A DNA stretch of 64,000 bases, from the NCBI GenBank assembly GCA_025462735.1, contig JAOAPC010000016.1, positions 151,822 to 215,821 of the forward strand, in the 5' to 3' direction. The notes below the pieces were generated by a model. The model was not told the origin of the DNA, did not search any database, and worked only from the letters and a program-made list of their open reading frames with translations. The number at the start of each line of letters is the position of its first letter. Positions within the stretch are counted from its first letter, which is position 1. Below, piece by piece: positions 1 through 9,234 of the stretch. The position numbers and the translations under genes were made by a program. This stretch comes from Acidobacteriaceae bacterium (GTDB taxonomy: Bacteria; Acidobacteriota; Terriglobia; Terriglobales; Acidobacteriaceae).

Positions 1-51
1 ATTGTTGGGACCGAGAGATGAAACGAGTATTGCCACGCCCAGCCCAATAAC

Positions 52-1287
52 TTATCCGTTCCATCTTTTGAACAGCAGCGCGCCATTGGTGCCACCGAAG
101 CCGAAGGAGTTGGACATGGCGTATTCGATGGGAGCTTTGCGGGGATGGTTGGGGACGAAGTCCATGCCAGCAGTATCGGGATCTTGGTTCTCAAGATTAA
201 TGGTTGGCGGGAGAATCTGATCACGCAGGGCCAGCACGGTTACTCCGGCCTCGAGCCCTCCCGCACCGCCGAGCAGATGCCCGGTCATCGACTTGGTCGA
301 GCTGACCGCGATTTTATGATCGCCAAAGAAGTTGCGGATGGCGTGGGCTTCGAGAGTATCCCCGATAGGCGTTGACGTGCCGTGGGCATTAACGTAGCCG
401 ATATCGGTCGGCTTGATTCCAGCGTCGCGCGCGGCGTTTTTCATGACGCGGAAACCGCCTTCGTGCTCTGGTGCAGGCTGCGTGATGTGGTAAGCGTCTC
501 CGCTCATGCCGTAGCCGACAACCTCCGCAATCGGCTTTGCCCCACGTGCGCGGGCATGTTCAAGCTCTTCCAGGACGAGGATTCCAGCGCCTTCGCCCAT
601 CACGAAACCGTCACGATCGCGGTCCCACGGGCGGCTGGACTTTTCCGGATCATCATTTCGCGTGGAGAGCGCGCGCATTGCGGCGAATCCTCCAACACCC
701 AAGGGAGTGATCGCAGCTTCAGAGCCGCCGGCGATCATCACATCGGCATCGCTGTGTTGAATAATACGAAATGAATCGCCGATAGAGTGCGCGCTGGTAG
801 TGCAGGCTGTCGCGGTTGCTTCGTTCGGCCCCTTCGCGCCAAAGCGCATCGAAACGTGGCCGGCCGCGAGGTTCACGATTGCCGCCGGAATAAAGAACGG
901 AGAGATCTTGCGCGGACCGCCTTCCATCAGGGCGGTGTGCTCGCGCTCGATGATGTCGAATCCGCCGATTCCCGAGCCTATGTGCACGCCAACGTTCTCT
1001 GCGTTCTCCGGCGTGACCTTCAGGCCGGACATGCACATGGCTTCTTCCGCCGCCGCCATCGCCAGGTGAATGAAGCGGCCCATCTTCTTTACTTCTTTTT
1101 TCTCGATGAAATTCAGCGGGTCGAAATTTTTGACTTCGGCCGCGATCTGGCAGGCGTGTTTGGAGGCGTCAAACTGAGTGATCCGGCCGATGCCGCTCTT
1201 GCCCGCCAGCAGGTTCCGCCAGACCTCATCAGTTTTGTTGCCGACCGCGCAGATCAGGCCGATCCCGGTCACGACAACTCGTCGCAC
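52..1287 (-). CDS. fabF: beta-ketoacyl-ACP synthase II
   Basis: This is the condensing enzyme of type II fatty acid elongation; it joins malonyl-ACP to an acyl-ACP in the cytoplasm. At 411 residues it has the normal FabF length. The active-site cysteine is visible at about residue 162 in TACTTSAHS. The two histidines sit in [11 protein letters not shown] and [13 protein letters not shown], and the glycine-rich C-terminal motif is [11 protein letters not shown]. The ATG start lies 3 nt after the stop of acpP on the same strand, so the two genes are surely co-transcribed, as in many bacteria. Identification as FabF rather than FabB rests on the overall sequence and on the acpP linkage. Confidence 0.97.
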   Translation of the reverse strand: MRRVVVTGIGLICAVGNKTDEVWRNLLAGKSGIGRITQFDASKHACQIAAEVKNFDPLNFIEKKEVKKMGRFIHLAMAAAEEAMCMSGLKVTPENAENVGVHIGSGIGGFDIIEREHTALMEGGPRKISPFFIPAAIVNLAAGHVSMRFGAKGPNEATATACTTSAHSIGDSFRIIQHSDADVMIAGGSEAAITPLGVGGFAAMRALSTRNDDPEKSSRPWDRDRDGFVMGEGAGILVLEELEHARARGAKPIAEVVGYGMSGDAYHITQPAPEHEGGFRVMKNAARDAGIKPTDIGYVNAHGTSTPIGDTLEAHAIRNFFGDHKIAVSSTKSMTGHLLGGAGGLEAGVTVLALRDQILPPTINLENQDPDTAGMDFVPNHPRKAPIEYAMSNSFGFGGTNGALLFKRWNG

Positions 1288-1290
1288 CAG

Positions 1291-1536
1291 TTACTTCCCC
1301 GCTTTCGCGTGCTTGCCGATGTAATCGACGGCGTCCTGGACGGTGCGAATCTTTTCCGCGTCCTCGTCGGGGATTTCGATCTCGAAAGCTTCTTCGAACG
1401 CCATGACCAGTTCGACGGTGTCCAGCGAGTCGGCGCCAAGGTCATCCACGAACGAGGCGGTGGGGGTCACTTCGCCCTCGTCCACTCCCAGTTGTTCCAC
1501 GATAATCTGCTTAACTTTTTCATCAACCGCTGCCAT
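1291..1536 (-). CDS. acpP: acyl carrier protein
   Basis: This 81-residue acidic protein carries the growing acyl chain in fatty acid synthesis. The phosphopantetheine attachment serine is Ser37 in the motif [17 protein letters not shown]. Length, acidity and the four-helix pattern all match AcpP. An AGGAAA ribosome site precedes the ATG. It is the first gene of the acpP-fabF pair, and the downstream fabF start follows after 3 nt. Confidence 0.97.
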   Translation of the reverse strand: MAAVDEKVKQIIVEQLGVDEGEVTPTASFVDDLGADSLDTVELVMAFEEAFEIEIPDEDAEKIRTVQDAVDYIGKHAKAGK

Positions 1537-1659
1537 GATTTTCCTCGCTCAGAATTAAATGGGACTGCCGGGGCAAAGGGAAATCCTAATCGTTGCTGGG
1601 TTTGTGGTCAAACGGCGGCGAGATTTGCCTCATCCCGCGGTAAACTGCAGAATCTTGAC

Positions 1660-2109
1660 ATGCGGGCCGTCGTCCAACGCGTAAGCCGCGCTCAGGTGAG
1701 TGTCGGCGAAGAAGTCGTCGGGAAGATTGGGCCTAGGGTGCTGGTGCTTCTGGGAGTCGCGAAATCCGACACGCGCGCAGATGCGGAGTATTTGGCTGCA
1801 AAGATTACAGGCATGCGCATCTTCGAAGACGAAAACGGCAAGATGAATCTGTCTCTCGCAGAAACCGGCGGCTCGATTCTGGCTGTTTCTCAGTTCACTC
1901 TCTACGGCGATGTGCGGAAGGGCAAACGGCCTTCGTTTGATGAAGCTGCTCCGCCAGAACTTGGGCGCGAGCTCTACGAATATTTCACTTCGAAAATTCG
2001 CGAAGCCGGCTTCACCTGCGAAACTGGCCGCTTCCAGGCGATGATGCAGGTGGAACTGGCGAACGATGGCCCGGTCACGATCCTGCTGGATTCTTCACGC
2101 GCGTTTTGA
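1660..2109 (+). CDS. dtd: D-aminoacyl-tRNA deacylase
   Basis: DTD hydrolyses D-amino acids wrongly attached to tRNA (D-Tyr-tRNA and others), and also Gly-tRNA(Ala), as a chirality proofreader. The 149-residue product begins [16 protein letters not shown]. It contains the [17 protein letters not shown] block and the C-terminal [11 protein letters not shown] block with the Gly-Pro pair that makes the chiral selectivity filter. The reading frame is open far upstream, but the family N-terminus fixes the ATG at 1660. It is transcribed divergently from acpP-fabF. Confidence 0.95.
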   Translation: MRAVVQRVSRAQVSVGEEVVGKIGPRVLVLLGVAKSDTRADAEYLAAKITGMRIFEDENGKMNLSLAETGGSILAVSQFTLYGDVRKGKRPSFDEAAPPELGRELYEYFTSKIREAGFTCETGRFQAMMQVELANDGPVTILLDSSRAF

Positions 2110-2128
2110 TGAATTGGGACACTCAAGT

Positions 2129-2284
2129 CGGGAAGGGCACGACTTCAGTCGTGCCGCAAAGGCTTCAGGCGAATCACGGCGGCTTTAGCCGCTGAGGATT
2201 GCCATTTTGCGGCCTTCCCTCAGAGGCTAAAGCCAAATGTTTTAACCGAATCTAATGGCGCGAGTGGAACTCGTGCCCTTCCCG
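2129..2284. repeat. long palindromic intergenic element
   Basis: A 156-bp unit with 14-nt terminal inverted repeats (CGGGAAGGGCACGA at 2129-2142, its complement at 2271-2284). It also holds an internal perfect hairpin at 2136-2155 and a second nested pair around GGCTTTAGCC (2181-2190 and the complementary GGCTAAAGCC at 2225-2234). There is no coding potential. The structure fits a REP/MITE-type chromosomal repeat sitting between dtd and folP, both of which read towards it. Confidence 0.7.
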
Positions 2285-2372
2285 TTCCTCGCTTGGGTCC
2301 TGCTTTCGCGGTTCGGTGTGGGCGTTCCATAACCTGGTTGAGTCTGGCAAGGTCAAGTACTCAGCGGAGCTG

Positions 2373-3251
2373 CTAGTTCGCCGCCACATCCGCCAGTTTC
2401 AGCGCCTCAACGCACGCCCGCACGTCGTGAGTCCGAATGATGTGGGCGCCTTTTAACGCGAGTGCGACTTCAGCGCCCAATGTTCCGAACTGGCGATCGG
2501 TGGCCGCGGCATCGTTTTCGTTTTTCGATAGTGCGCGCCCCACGAATGATTTGCGCGATACTCCCGCAAGGAGAGGAAAACGCAGTTCTTGGAATTCGCT
2601 GAAGCGCCGCAGCAGCGGGTAGTTTTCTTCGAGCCGTTTGCCGAAGCCGAAGCCGGGATCAAGCACAATGCGGTCGCGTTTAATTCGCGCATTCACTGCT
2701 GCGTCAGACCGTTCGCGAAGTTCTCGCTTCGTCAGCAAAACTAGGTCGGGAACTGCTGGTAATGAACGCCACTCATCCGGCCGTCCGCGCGTATGCATCA
2801 GCACGACGCCGCAGTTCAGACCAGCGAGCGTTGTCTTCATGCTGGGGTCCCATTGCAATCCTGAAACGTCGTTGACGATTTCTGCTCCGGCTTCGACCGC
2901 CGTCCTGGCGACCTGTGCTTTGTAGGTGTCCACGGAAATGATCGCCGAAGCGCGTTCTTTCTTAACACCGGCAATCACCGGCAGCACCCGGCGCAATTCT
3001 TCTTGTGCCGAAACTGCGGGGTTTTCTGCGCCGACTCTGGCTTCCGGCCGCGTCGATTCACCTCCGACGTCGATCATGTCTGCGCCTTCGTCTAGCAACT
3101 TCAACGCGTGCGCTATCGCCGCTTCCGGCGTCAGATGCAGGCCACCATCAGAGAACGAATCTGGCGTCACGTTCACAATTCCCATGACCAAGGTTCGCTT
3201 CCCCAACTCTACGGAGCGATCGCCGAGATTCCATGTGAACACGGGACGCAT
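2373..3251 (-). CDS. folP: dihydropteroate synthase
   Basis: DHPS condenses 6-hydroxymethyl-dihydropterin pyrophosphate with p-aminobenzoate in folate synthesis and is the sulfonamide target. The 292-residue TIM-barrel protein shows the two signature motifs: IVNVTPDSFSDGG near residue 26, and DVGGESTRPEA near residue 61. Later family blocks are IVNDVSG, DPGFGFGK and GVSRKSFVG. The gene is monocistronic here; the stretch before its ATG holds a GC-rich hairpin repeat. Length is typical and no key residue is missing. Confidence 0.96.
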   Translation of the reverse strand: MRPVFTWNLGDRSVELGKRTLVMGIVNVTPDSFSDGGLHLTPEAAIAHALKLLDEGADMIDVGGESTRPEARVGAENPAVSAQEELRRVLPVIAGVKKERASAIISVDTYKAQVARTAVEAGAEIVNDVSGLQWDPSMKTTLAGLNCGVVLMHTRGRPDEWRSLPAVPDLVLLTKRELRERSDAAVNARIKRDRIVLDPGFGFGKRLEENYPLLRRFSEFQELRFPLLAGVSRKSFVGRALSKNENDAAATDRQFGTLGAEVALALKGAHIIRTHDVRACVEALKLADVAAN

Positions 3252-3294
3252 GTTCCAATTCTCTCACTGAAGCACATGGCCGCAGATTGTCTCG

Positions 3295-3313
3295 TACGGG
3301 CGAGGACGCCCGT
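3295..3313. repeat. GC-rich hairpin repeat (ACGGGCG type)
   Basis: Perfect 7-bp inverted repeat ACGGGCG/CGCCCGT around AGGAC, followed by CCCTCC. It is related to the hairpins at 45405-45426 and 56661-56682, so it is a dispersed chromosomal repeat rather than a gene-specific terminator; no T-run follows. Confidence 0.6.
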
Positions 3314-3435
3314 CCCTCCAAAATGCCAGCAGATTTTCCAGGGCGAGGGTACTCCTGCTGCCAAAATATCAGCCGAGTAGCACAAACCCACGCCACAGTT
3401 CGACATCATACCCAGTGGTAAAATCAGCTTTGTAG

Positions 3436-5016
3436 ATGCAACTTCGTCGACTTCTCCGACTCGTCACCTATGCCGCGCTGGCGTGCATTTTCTTCACGCA
3501 GGCGGCGGTCGCGACCCCACACAAACCCCGCATCTCGCTGAAGAAGCAAGTGGAAACCATACTGGCGCAGCCTGACCTGGCGCGCGGGTTTTGGGGAATT
3601 GAGATAGCCTCCGCAACCTCCGGCAAGGTCCTTTATTCGTTCAATTCCACTAAGCTGTTCACTCCAGCTTCCAATACCAAGCTGTTCACCACGGCCGCGG
3701 CGCTCGCACTGATCGGCCCCGACTACAAATTTCGCACTACGGTTGAGACTAATGGCTCGCTGGACAAGTACGGACGCCTCACCGGCGACTTGATCCTGGT
3801 GGGCCGCGGAGATCCCACCCTTTCCGGCCGCGAACTCCCGTACAACACGCGCACGCAACGTGATGCCGACCCGGTACGGGTCCTCGAACAATTAGCAGAT
3901 GAACTCGCGCAGAAGGGCGTGAAATATGTCGATGGAGATCTGATCGCGGACGACTCCTACTTTGCCTTTGAGCGCTATGGCGACGGCTGGAGCCAGGATG
4001 ATCTGGTGTGGGCCGACGGCGCTCCAGTTTCTGCGCTCACTATTAATGACAATGTCGTCTTCGTGAACATTCTGCCCGGCGCTCGTCCCGGCGACAAGGC
4101 CTTCGTCAGCATCATGCCTTTTGCCGATTACTACACGATCGACAATCGCCTGATGACCACGCCGGCGGGCGGCGTGCGCAGAATTTATATCAATCGCGAG
4201 CCTGGAGCGACCCAGTTGACTCTTTGGGGCACGATGCCCATCGATGACACCGGAGCCAATGAGGGCCTGGCAATTGATGATCCTGCGGAATTTGCCGCAA
4301 CGCTCTTCCGCCACCTCCTCGAAGTGCGCGGGGTGGCAGTCTACGGAAAGCAACGCACCCGTCATACGGAGCTTGCAAACTTATCGACATTCACCGCTAC
4401 GGTGACGGCATCGAGCGGGGGCGGTGGCGATCACTCGCTCACTAGCCCCGCCGGCCCGTTGGTTCTGGCTGAGTATCAATCGGGGCCGCTTTCCCAGGAT
4501 ATTGAGGTTGTTAATAAAGTCAGCCAGAACCTTCACGCCGAGATCCTGTTGCGATTACTAGGCCGCGAAAAAGGCACTGCGGGCACGGTGCAGGCTGGGC
4601 TCGAAGTCCTGCGCGGCTTTTTGAACAACGCCGGAATTTCCAGCGACGAGTACGACTTTCATGACGGATCGGGATTGTCGCGGCAAAATCTGGTCACACC
4701 ACATGCGATTGTTCAACTCCTGCAATATGCCGCCGGGCAGCCGTGGGGGAAGGAATTCCGCGAGTCGCTTCCGGCCGCCGGACTGGATGGCTCGCTTGCC
4801 GACCGTTTCAAAGACCTTAATCCAGGCATAAAAATCTACGGAAAAACCGGATCATTGGGCGGAGTGAAGAGCCTTTCTGGATATGCGGTGACGCCCAAGG
4901 GCGAGCAGATCGTATTTTCGATCGTCTCCAACAACCTCAGTATCCCGGGTAAACGCGTTACCGACGTGATTGATAGTGTGGTGGAAGCCGCGGTGAACCA
5001 CTCTGCGAAGAAGTAG
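3436..5016 (+). CDS. dacB: D-alanyl-D-alanine carboxypeptidase/endopeptidase (PBP4 type, family S13)
   Basis: A periplasmic penicillin-binding protein that trims or cuts peptidoglycan peptide bridges. The first ~27 residues form a Sec signal peptide (hydrophobic AALACIFFTQAAVA). The three active-site motifs are all present: SxxK as SNTK at residues 79-82, the SxN-type motif in DGSGLSRQN, and KTG at about residue 470 in YGKTGSLGG. At 526 residues it matches the PBP4 class, which has a long insert between the first two motifs. It stands alone between folP and a PPOX gene. A short GC hairpin with a T-run follows at 5013-5032. Confidence 0.94.
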   Translation: MQLRRLLRLVTYAALACIFFTQAAVATPHKPRISLKKQVETILAQPDLARGFWGIEIASATSGKVLYSFNSTKLFTPASNTKLFTTAAALALIGPDYKFRTTVETNGSLDKYGRLTGDLILVGRGDPTLSGRELPYNTRTQRDADPVRVLEQLADELAQKGVKYVDGDLIADDSYFAFERYGDGWSQDDLVWADGAPVSALTINDNVVFVNILPGARPGDKAFVSIMPFADYYTIDNRLMTTPAGGVRRIYINREPGATQLTLWGTMPIDDTGANEGLAIDDPAEFAATLFRHLLEVRGVAVYGKQRTRHTELANLSTFTATVTASSGGGGDHSLTSPAGPLVLAEYQSGPLSQDIEVVNKVSQNLHAEILLRLLGREKGTAGTVQAGLEVLRGFLNNAGISSDEYDFHDGSGLSRQNLVTPHAIVQLLQYAAGQPWGKEFRESLPAAGLDGSLADRFKDLNPGIKIYGKTGSLGGVKSLSGYAVTPKGEQIVFSIVSNNLSIPGKRVTDVIDSVVEAAVNHSAKK

Positions 5017-5032
5017 CCGCGCGGCTTTTTTG
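5013..5032 (+). terminator. weak intrinsic terminator after dacB
   Basis: Short palindrome AGCCGCGCGGCT directly after the stop codon, followed by TTTTTT. The stem is only 5-6 bp, so efficiency is uncertain. Confidence 0.4.
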
Positions 5033-5128
5033 AAAACTTTTATAACTCTGCAGCAAAACTGGTAGCCTGCTCGCGCCTCATTGCCACCGTCTATAATGCG
5101 CTCTTGGGGTTCTAGCAAGGAGGAACTC

Positions 5129-5527
5129 ATGTCGCAGTCCATCCCTGAGAAGTACCGTGACCTTTTCACCAAACGCGCCTTCGGCAGCCTGGCAACGCTC
5201 ATGCCGGATGGCAGCCCGCAAGTCACTCCGGTTTGGGTTGACCTCGATGGCGACCTGGTGGTCGTCAATACCGCGAAGGGACGTCAAAAAGACAAGAACA
5301 TGCGTCGCGATCCGCGTGTGGCGATAGCCATCATCGATCCTGACAACCCGTACCGTTATATTGAAATCCGGGGGCGCGTGGCCGAAATCGTCGAGCAGGG
5401 CGCCGACGCGCATATCGACAAAATGGCAAAAAAGTATTTAGGAGTGGACAAATATCCTTACCGCCAAGCAAGCGAAACGCGGGTCATGTTTAAAATCAAG
5501 CCCGAACACACGAACACGATGGGATGA
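5129..5527 (+). CDS. PPOX-class (pyridoxamine 5'-phosphate oxidase-like) flavin/F420-dependent protein
   Basis: The 132-residue split-barrel protein resembles the short PPOX family annotated as probable F420-dependent enzymes. Visible family blocks are GSLATLMPDGSPQVTPVWVD, NTAKGRQKDKNMRRDPRVAI and YIEIRGRV. Such proteins bind FMN, F420 or haem, and the substrate cannot be told from sequence. The ATG at 5129 is chosen because a near-perfect AAGGAGG Shine-Dalgarno lies at 5117-5123; an in-frame upstream start at 5081 has no such support. Confidence 0.88.
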   Translation: MSQSIPEKYRDLFTKRAFGSLATLMPDGSPQVTPVWVDLDGDLVVVNTAKGRQKDKNMRRDPRVAIAIIDPDNPYRYIEIRGRVAEIVEQGADAHIDKMAKKYLGVDKYPYRQASETRVMFKIKPEHTNTMG

Positions 5528-5628
5528 GGCGTTGCTCTCTCGCTAGTAGTTCCTAACAACTGAAGCTTCAACCGCAAAGACGCCTGGAAGATGTTCGCCT
5601 TGCGATCTGGGTGTACCCGGCGCTGAAA

Positions 5629-6924
5629 ATGACATTTTCATTACTCGAGTCATCGCAATTGACCCCAAAGACGAATACGAAACCCTTCGACCTCGAGTGG
5701 GTCCGTTCGCAATTTCCATCGCTGTCACGCGAGGTAAACGGGCGCCAAGCTGCGTTTCTGGATGGCCCCGGTGGGACCCAGGTCCCGCAGCGAGTTATTG
5801 ACGCGATTTCGGATTATCTTCGCGGCAGTAACGCCAATACTTGTGGCGCCTACGCCACTAGCCGAGAGACCGATCACGCGATTGCCGCAGCCCGTTCCGC
5901 GATGGCGGATTTCCTCGGCTGCGCTGCCGATGAGATTGTCTTCGGCCCGAACATGACCACGCTGACCTTCGCCATCAGTCGCGCTATCGGGCGGGAACTA
6001 AAGGCGGGCGACGAAATTCTGCTGACGCATCTCGATCACGATGCCAACATCTCTCCCTGGCGCGCGCTGGAAGAGCGCGGGGTTAAGATCCAGTTCGCGG
6101 ACATTCACGAAAAAGATTGCACGCTCAACCTGGATGATCTGGCGAGCAAGATTACTTCCCGGACGAAAATCGTCGCGGTTGGATACGCATCGAATGCGGT
6201 CGGCACAATCAATGATGTGAAAACCGTCGTTCGTCTCGCCCATGAAGCCGGCGCGATGGCCTACATTGATGCGGTTCATTACGCTCCGCATGGACCCATC
6301 GATGTTCGTGAGTTGGACTGCGATTTTCTGGCCTGCTCTACATACAAATTTTTCGGTCCCCACATGGGCGTGCTTTACGGCAAACGAGAGCACCTGGCGC
6401 GCCTTAAGCCTTACAAGTTGCGCGCCAACACTAATGCGGTCCCCCAACGATGGGAATGGGGCACGCTCAACCACGAATGCATTGCGGGAATTACCGCGTG
6501 CGTGGAATATCTGGCTGAGTTGGGCAGACAAAGCGGACCCGTCGCGGGCGGAAGGCGTGAGGCATTGCACGCCGCTTATCGCGCGATTCAGGCGCATGAG
6601 CGCAAACTGATGGATCGCATGCTTCGCGGTCTTAGCGAAATTCCCGGGTTGCGGCTTTATGGAATCAGCGACCCGGCGCGGCTGGAATCACGCTGCCCCA
6701 CATTCGCGGTCCGCATTGAGGGCCACAGTCCACTGGAACTCGCCACCAAACTCGGCGACCAGGGAATCTTCACCTGGGATGGCAACTACTACGCCATCAA
6801 CTTGACCGAACGCCTCGGTGTGGAACAAAGCGGCGGCTTTCTGCGAATCGGACTAGTGCACTACAACACCGAGCAGGAAGTGGATAGAGTAGTGGGTGGA
6901 CTACGCTCCTCAACATTGCGATGA
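5629..6924 (+). CDS. cysteine desulfurase-like PLP enzyme (class V aminotransferase, SufS subfamily)
   Basis: A fold-type I PLP enzyme of about 431 residues. It matches the group annotated as cysteine desulfurase-like, SufS subfamily. Blocks seen are LDGPGGTQVPQRVIDA near the N-terminus, the cofactor-binding DAVHYAPHGPIDVRELD, and the Schiff-base lysine in CSTYKFFGPHMG. The usual mobile-loop cysteine is not evident, so sulfur transfer to Fe-S assembly is not certain; no suf or isc genes are nearby. The start could be ATG 5629 or GTG 5611; neither has a good ribosome site. Confidence 0.85.
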   Translation: MTFSLLESSQLTPKTNTKPFDLEWVRSQFPSLSREVNGRQAAFLDGPGGTQVPQRVIDAISDYLRGSNANTCGAYATSRETDHAIAAARSAMADFLGCAADEIVFGPNMTTLTFAISRAIGRELKAGDEILLTHLDHDANISPWRALEERGVKIQFADIHEKDCTLNLDDLASKITSRTKIVAVGYASNAVGTINDVKTVVRLAHEAGAMAYIDAVHYAPHGPIDVRELDCDFLACSTYKFFGPHMGVLYGKREHLARLKPYKLRANTNAVPQRWEWGTLNHECIAGITACVEYLAELGRQSGPVAGGRREALHAAYRAIQAHERKLMDRMLRGLSEIPGLRLYGISDPARLESRCPTFAVRIEGHSPLELATKLGDQGIFTWDGNYYAINLTERLGVEQSGGFLRIGLVHYNTEQEVDRVVGGLRSSTLR

Positions 6925-6986
6925 TTTTACTCGGATAAATGGGTTGCGTAGCGCGAATCCGAGGATTTTGCAGGCCAGCCCCACTT

Positions 6987-7454
6987 TTATTCTCCGAACT
7001 TCCATCGCCAGAACTTCCACCACGGTGTTTTGTTGGACGTACCCGCCGGGAATATCGACACGACCTTAAGTAACTTAGTTCGATGAACTGGCTTATTGGT
7101 CTTCTCCGACGTTATAAATTCGTCGGCGCCAGCGAACACAGCACACGCGATATGCACGGCGTCGATTCCATGAATGCCTGTCTTGCATGCTTCTTCCAGC
7201 GCATATTCCAAAAGGGCTTCGCTTGTAGGTATCGACCTAGCGGCGGTCGTAAAAAATAAATTGTAAAATGCGACCTCTGCGGCTCGCTTGTGAAAAGTGG
7301 CCTTGGGTAGGACTTCCAGGCGGACGTAATCGCTAGTAACGTATTCCCGGCTTGAATCGGCCAGAAAGGGGAGGGCTAGGGCTGCAACATTGCGCTTTCC
7401 CTGTGCCGCGCAGATGAGGACGCCTGAATCGATGTACGTAAGCGTCGCTGGCAA
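6987..7454 (-). CDS. PIN-domain nuclease, VapC-like toxin
   Basis: A 155-residue PIN-fold protein, the family of Mg-dependent RNases that act as VapC toxins. The acidic active-site residues can be placed: Asp9 in YIDSGVLI, the Glu in YVRLEVLPK, the Asp in GIHGIDAVHIA, and a last polar cluster in FITSEKTNK. It is the last gene of a three-gene operon; its start lies 2 nt after the stop of the small upstream gene. Toxin function is inferred from family and context. The operon also contains a proteasome-like hydrolase, which is unusual for a VapBC pair. Confidence 0.82.
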   Translation of the reverse strand: MPATLTYIDSGVLICAAQGKRNVAALALPFLADSSREYVTSDYVRLEVLPKATFHKRAAEVAFYNLFFTTAARSIPTSEALLEYALEEACKTGIHGIDAVHIACAVFAGADEFITSEKTNKPVHRTKLLKVVSIFPAGTSNKTPWWKFWRWKFGE

Positions 7455-7456
7455 AA

Positions 7457-7741
7457 CTAACGTTTACCCCTCATCTCATCTATCTCTTTCGTCAACTGTT
7501 CTGCAGTCTTCAATCGAACACCAGATTCTTCTATCTGGCGACGCAGGGACATTAGATTCTCCTTTGTCTCTTCGGTAACAAGCAAAGGAGCGTAAACGAT
7601 CCCAGAAACTTCCGTCGTTGTTGGATACATAGGACCGTTCGAAAAATTTTCTGCTGCTATGGGCACGCTCTCAACCGCGTACATCTTGTCGGTTGAATTA
7701 AGTAATTCGGTGATTTTCCCTTCATTTATCGATAAAAACAT
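7457..7741 (-). CDS. small protein, probable antitoxin partner of the PIN protein
   Basis: A 94-residue protein with no family I can name. The first 65 residues look beta-rich. The C-terminal 30 residues are a charged helix (SLRRQIEESGVRLKTAEQL, ending EMRGKR), the kind of tail by which antitoxins often wrap a toxin. Its start overlaps the last 20 nt of the Ntn-hydrolase gene and its stop is 2 nt from the PIN start, so all three should be translated together. The antitoxin role is inference from position and size. Confidence 0.65.
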   Translation of the reverse strand: MFLSINEGKITELLNSTDKMYAVESVPIAAENFSNGPMYPTTTEVSGIVYAPLLVTEETKENLMSLRRQIEESGVRLKTAEQLTKEIDEMRGKR

Positions 7742-8615
7742 GGATTGGCTCCTTGTTCAATGGTTGGTCGTAATAGTGTTTCCTACTAATCCACTTAAAA
7801 TTCTCGTGCTTCGTAATTGCGGCTATCTCAATAGGACCGCCAACAATATTTGGTCCTGGCGAGAAACGGGAGAACATGATTGCCGAATGTACCAAAAACC
7901 GAGCTAGATCGATAACGTCTTGAATCGGCATTGGAGCGAAAACTAGATTTGCCTGCATTCGCGCAGTCAACACTGGTCCGAGCTGGCTTGCGAGAACCGC
8001 TGGATTCTGTGGCGGCTGAGTCACGGATGCTAGATGCTGAAAGAGTGATGGGCTGAAACCAACAATCATGCGCTGTAGCACCTCAGTTGCACCGCCCCAG
8101 CTCAGTCCCACTTCATGATCTTGTCTCAATTTTTTTGGTGGCTGAGGAACACCTTTCTTTATTTCCACTGACCATGATTCGCCCAAAGGGCCAGGTTTAG
8201 AATAACCGCCCAAAAGGAATCCCATATTTGTATTCAGCTTTGCGGCCTGCTCCAATTTGTCGCACTCTTCTCCTAGGAACTTCGCCAGCCCCTTTGCGAC
8301 TCCCTCCATTGTGTATTCATCCGCATTAAATCCCATTTCCTTCGGAGTGTCAGTCAGCTTCTTTCGAAGATCCTTTATGAGCGTGCCAATCGAAGCGTTT
8401 CCGATATTGCCGCTTCCGAAGGTAATGCAACCAATGGGTTGACCCTTGACGAGGTTGAAGATTTTGTTTGCGTTGTCATATACGTTTCCGACAACAGCAC
8501 CCTGCTGTCCCGGCGGGAGCACAACACCCGGCGGGACAGGCATCGTCAAAGTGGATGCGCTATCTGCCGCCAGCACCAGACCGTCATGAACGCCGATCAG
8601 GACCGCTATACTCAC
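7722..8615 (-). CDS. proteasome-like Ntn hydrolase
   Basis: A 297-residue protein whose N-terminus reads like a proteasome beta subunit: VHDGLVLAADSAST, then NANKIFNLV. Once the initiator Met is removed, residue 1 is Ser, a possible N-terminal nucleophile. Asp falls exactly at position 17, and the KI lysine equivalent to Lys33 is present after a ~17-residue Pro/Gly-rich insert. The start is a GTG at 8615 with GGAG upstream. The C-terminal ~100 residues are extra compared with HslV or Anbu. It leads a translationally coupled operon with the antitoxin-like and PIN genes. Fold assignment is fairly secure; activity and substrate are unknown. Confidence 0.72.
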   Translation of the reverse strand: MSIAVLIGVHDGLVLAADSASTLTMPVPPGVVLPPGQQGAVVGNVYDNANKIFNLVKGQPIGCITFGSGNIGNASIGTLIKDLRKKLTDTPKEMGFNADEYTMEGVAKGLAKFLGEECDKLEQAAKLNTNMGFLLGGYSKPGPLGESWSVEIKKGVPQPPKKLRQDHEVGLSWGGATEVLQRMIVGFSPSLFQHLASVTQPPQNPAVLASQLGPVLTARMQANLVFAPMPIQDVIDLARFLVHSAIMFSRFSPGPNIVGGPIEIAAITKHENFKWISRKHYYDQPLNKEPIHVFIDK

Positions 8616-8852
8616 TGATAATTATCTCCGCAGCGAACTTCCCTTCAAATTCTAGAGAAGACGCCAGCATCTGGGCGCAATGCGAAGCACTCTCGAATAT
8701 GGTACATGCACCGGTACGAAGAGGAAAGCAATCGGAAGGGATAGCAGCCAAAGTCACCTTATCGCCGATAAAAAGCCCTATAAAACCTGCAAAGTAAGGA
8801 AGTTCCAAAGTGAAACTGGGACAAGCCTTGATTGCTCATTCAGTGGTTTAGA

Positions 8853-9110
8853 TTATTTCGGCGCTACGCCGTCCGGATGTTTCAACTGGATTTCCGCGCA
8901 GTTCGGTCGATATTTTATAGTCACTACGCGGCACTGCGGCGGCTCCTTGGAACCATCGCAGTCCTGGAGCACCAAGGGCGCAGTCAGGCAATTTGCCCTG
9001 ACCACAGTGCGAAAACCTGAAGCCTTGAATGACGCTGCTGGCTGCCGTACCGCGCAACCCGTCGATACCAATACAGCCAGAATGGCTGTTGCACACTTGT
9101 AACTCATCAT
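8853..9110 (-). CDS. small lipoprotein
   Basis: An 85-residue secreted protein with a type II signal peptide: short charged start, hydrophobic ATAILAVLV, then the lipobox STGC with the lipidated cysteine near residue 19. The mature part has four more cysteines but no recognisable domain. An AGAGGA ribosome site precedes the ATG. It is downstream of the prophage tail genes on the same strand, where an outer-membrane spanin would be plausible, but it lacks the proline-rich character of Rz1, so that is only a guess. Confidence 0.6.
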   Translation of the reverse strand: MMSYKCATAILAVLVSTGCAVRQPAASFKASGFRTVVRANCLTAPLVLQDCDGSKEPPQCRVVTIKYRPNCAEIQLKHPDGVAPK

Positions 9111-9234
9111 GAATTCCTCTTCAGAGTTGCTCTCTTAGGTTGAACATCGGATAGGGAGTCCAGTTCTTCATGCTCTCGGCTGTGCAAACCACGCACGAAG
9201 GTCTCGGTGATGCGGCAGCGCGTCGCCGTCGAGT

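Noticed and set aside
787..1659. Long plus-strand frame ahead of dtd
   Set aside because: It runs antisense through fabF and acpP and is only the open upstream part of the dtd frame; the dtd family N-terminus begins at 1660.
8584..8808. 74-codon minus-strand frame overlapping the start of the Ntn-hydrolase gene
   Set aside because: TTG start without a good ribosome site and no family-like sequence. It covers the GTG start region of the hydrolase, so it is probably chance.
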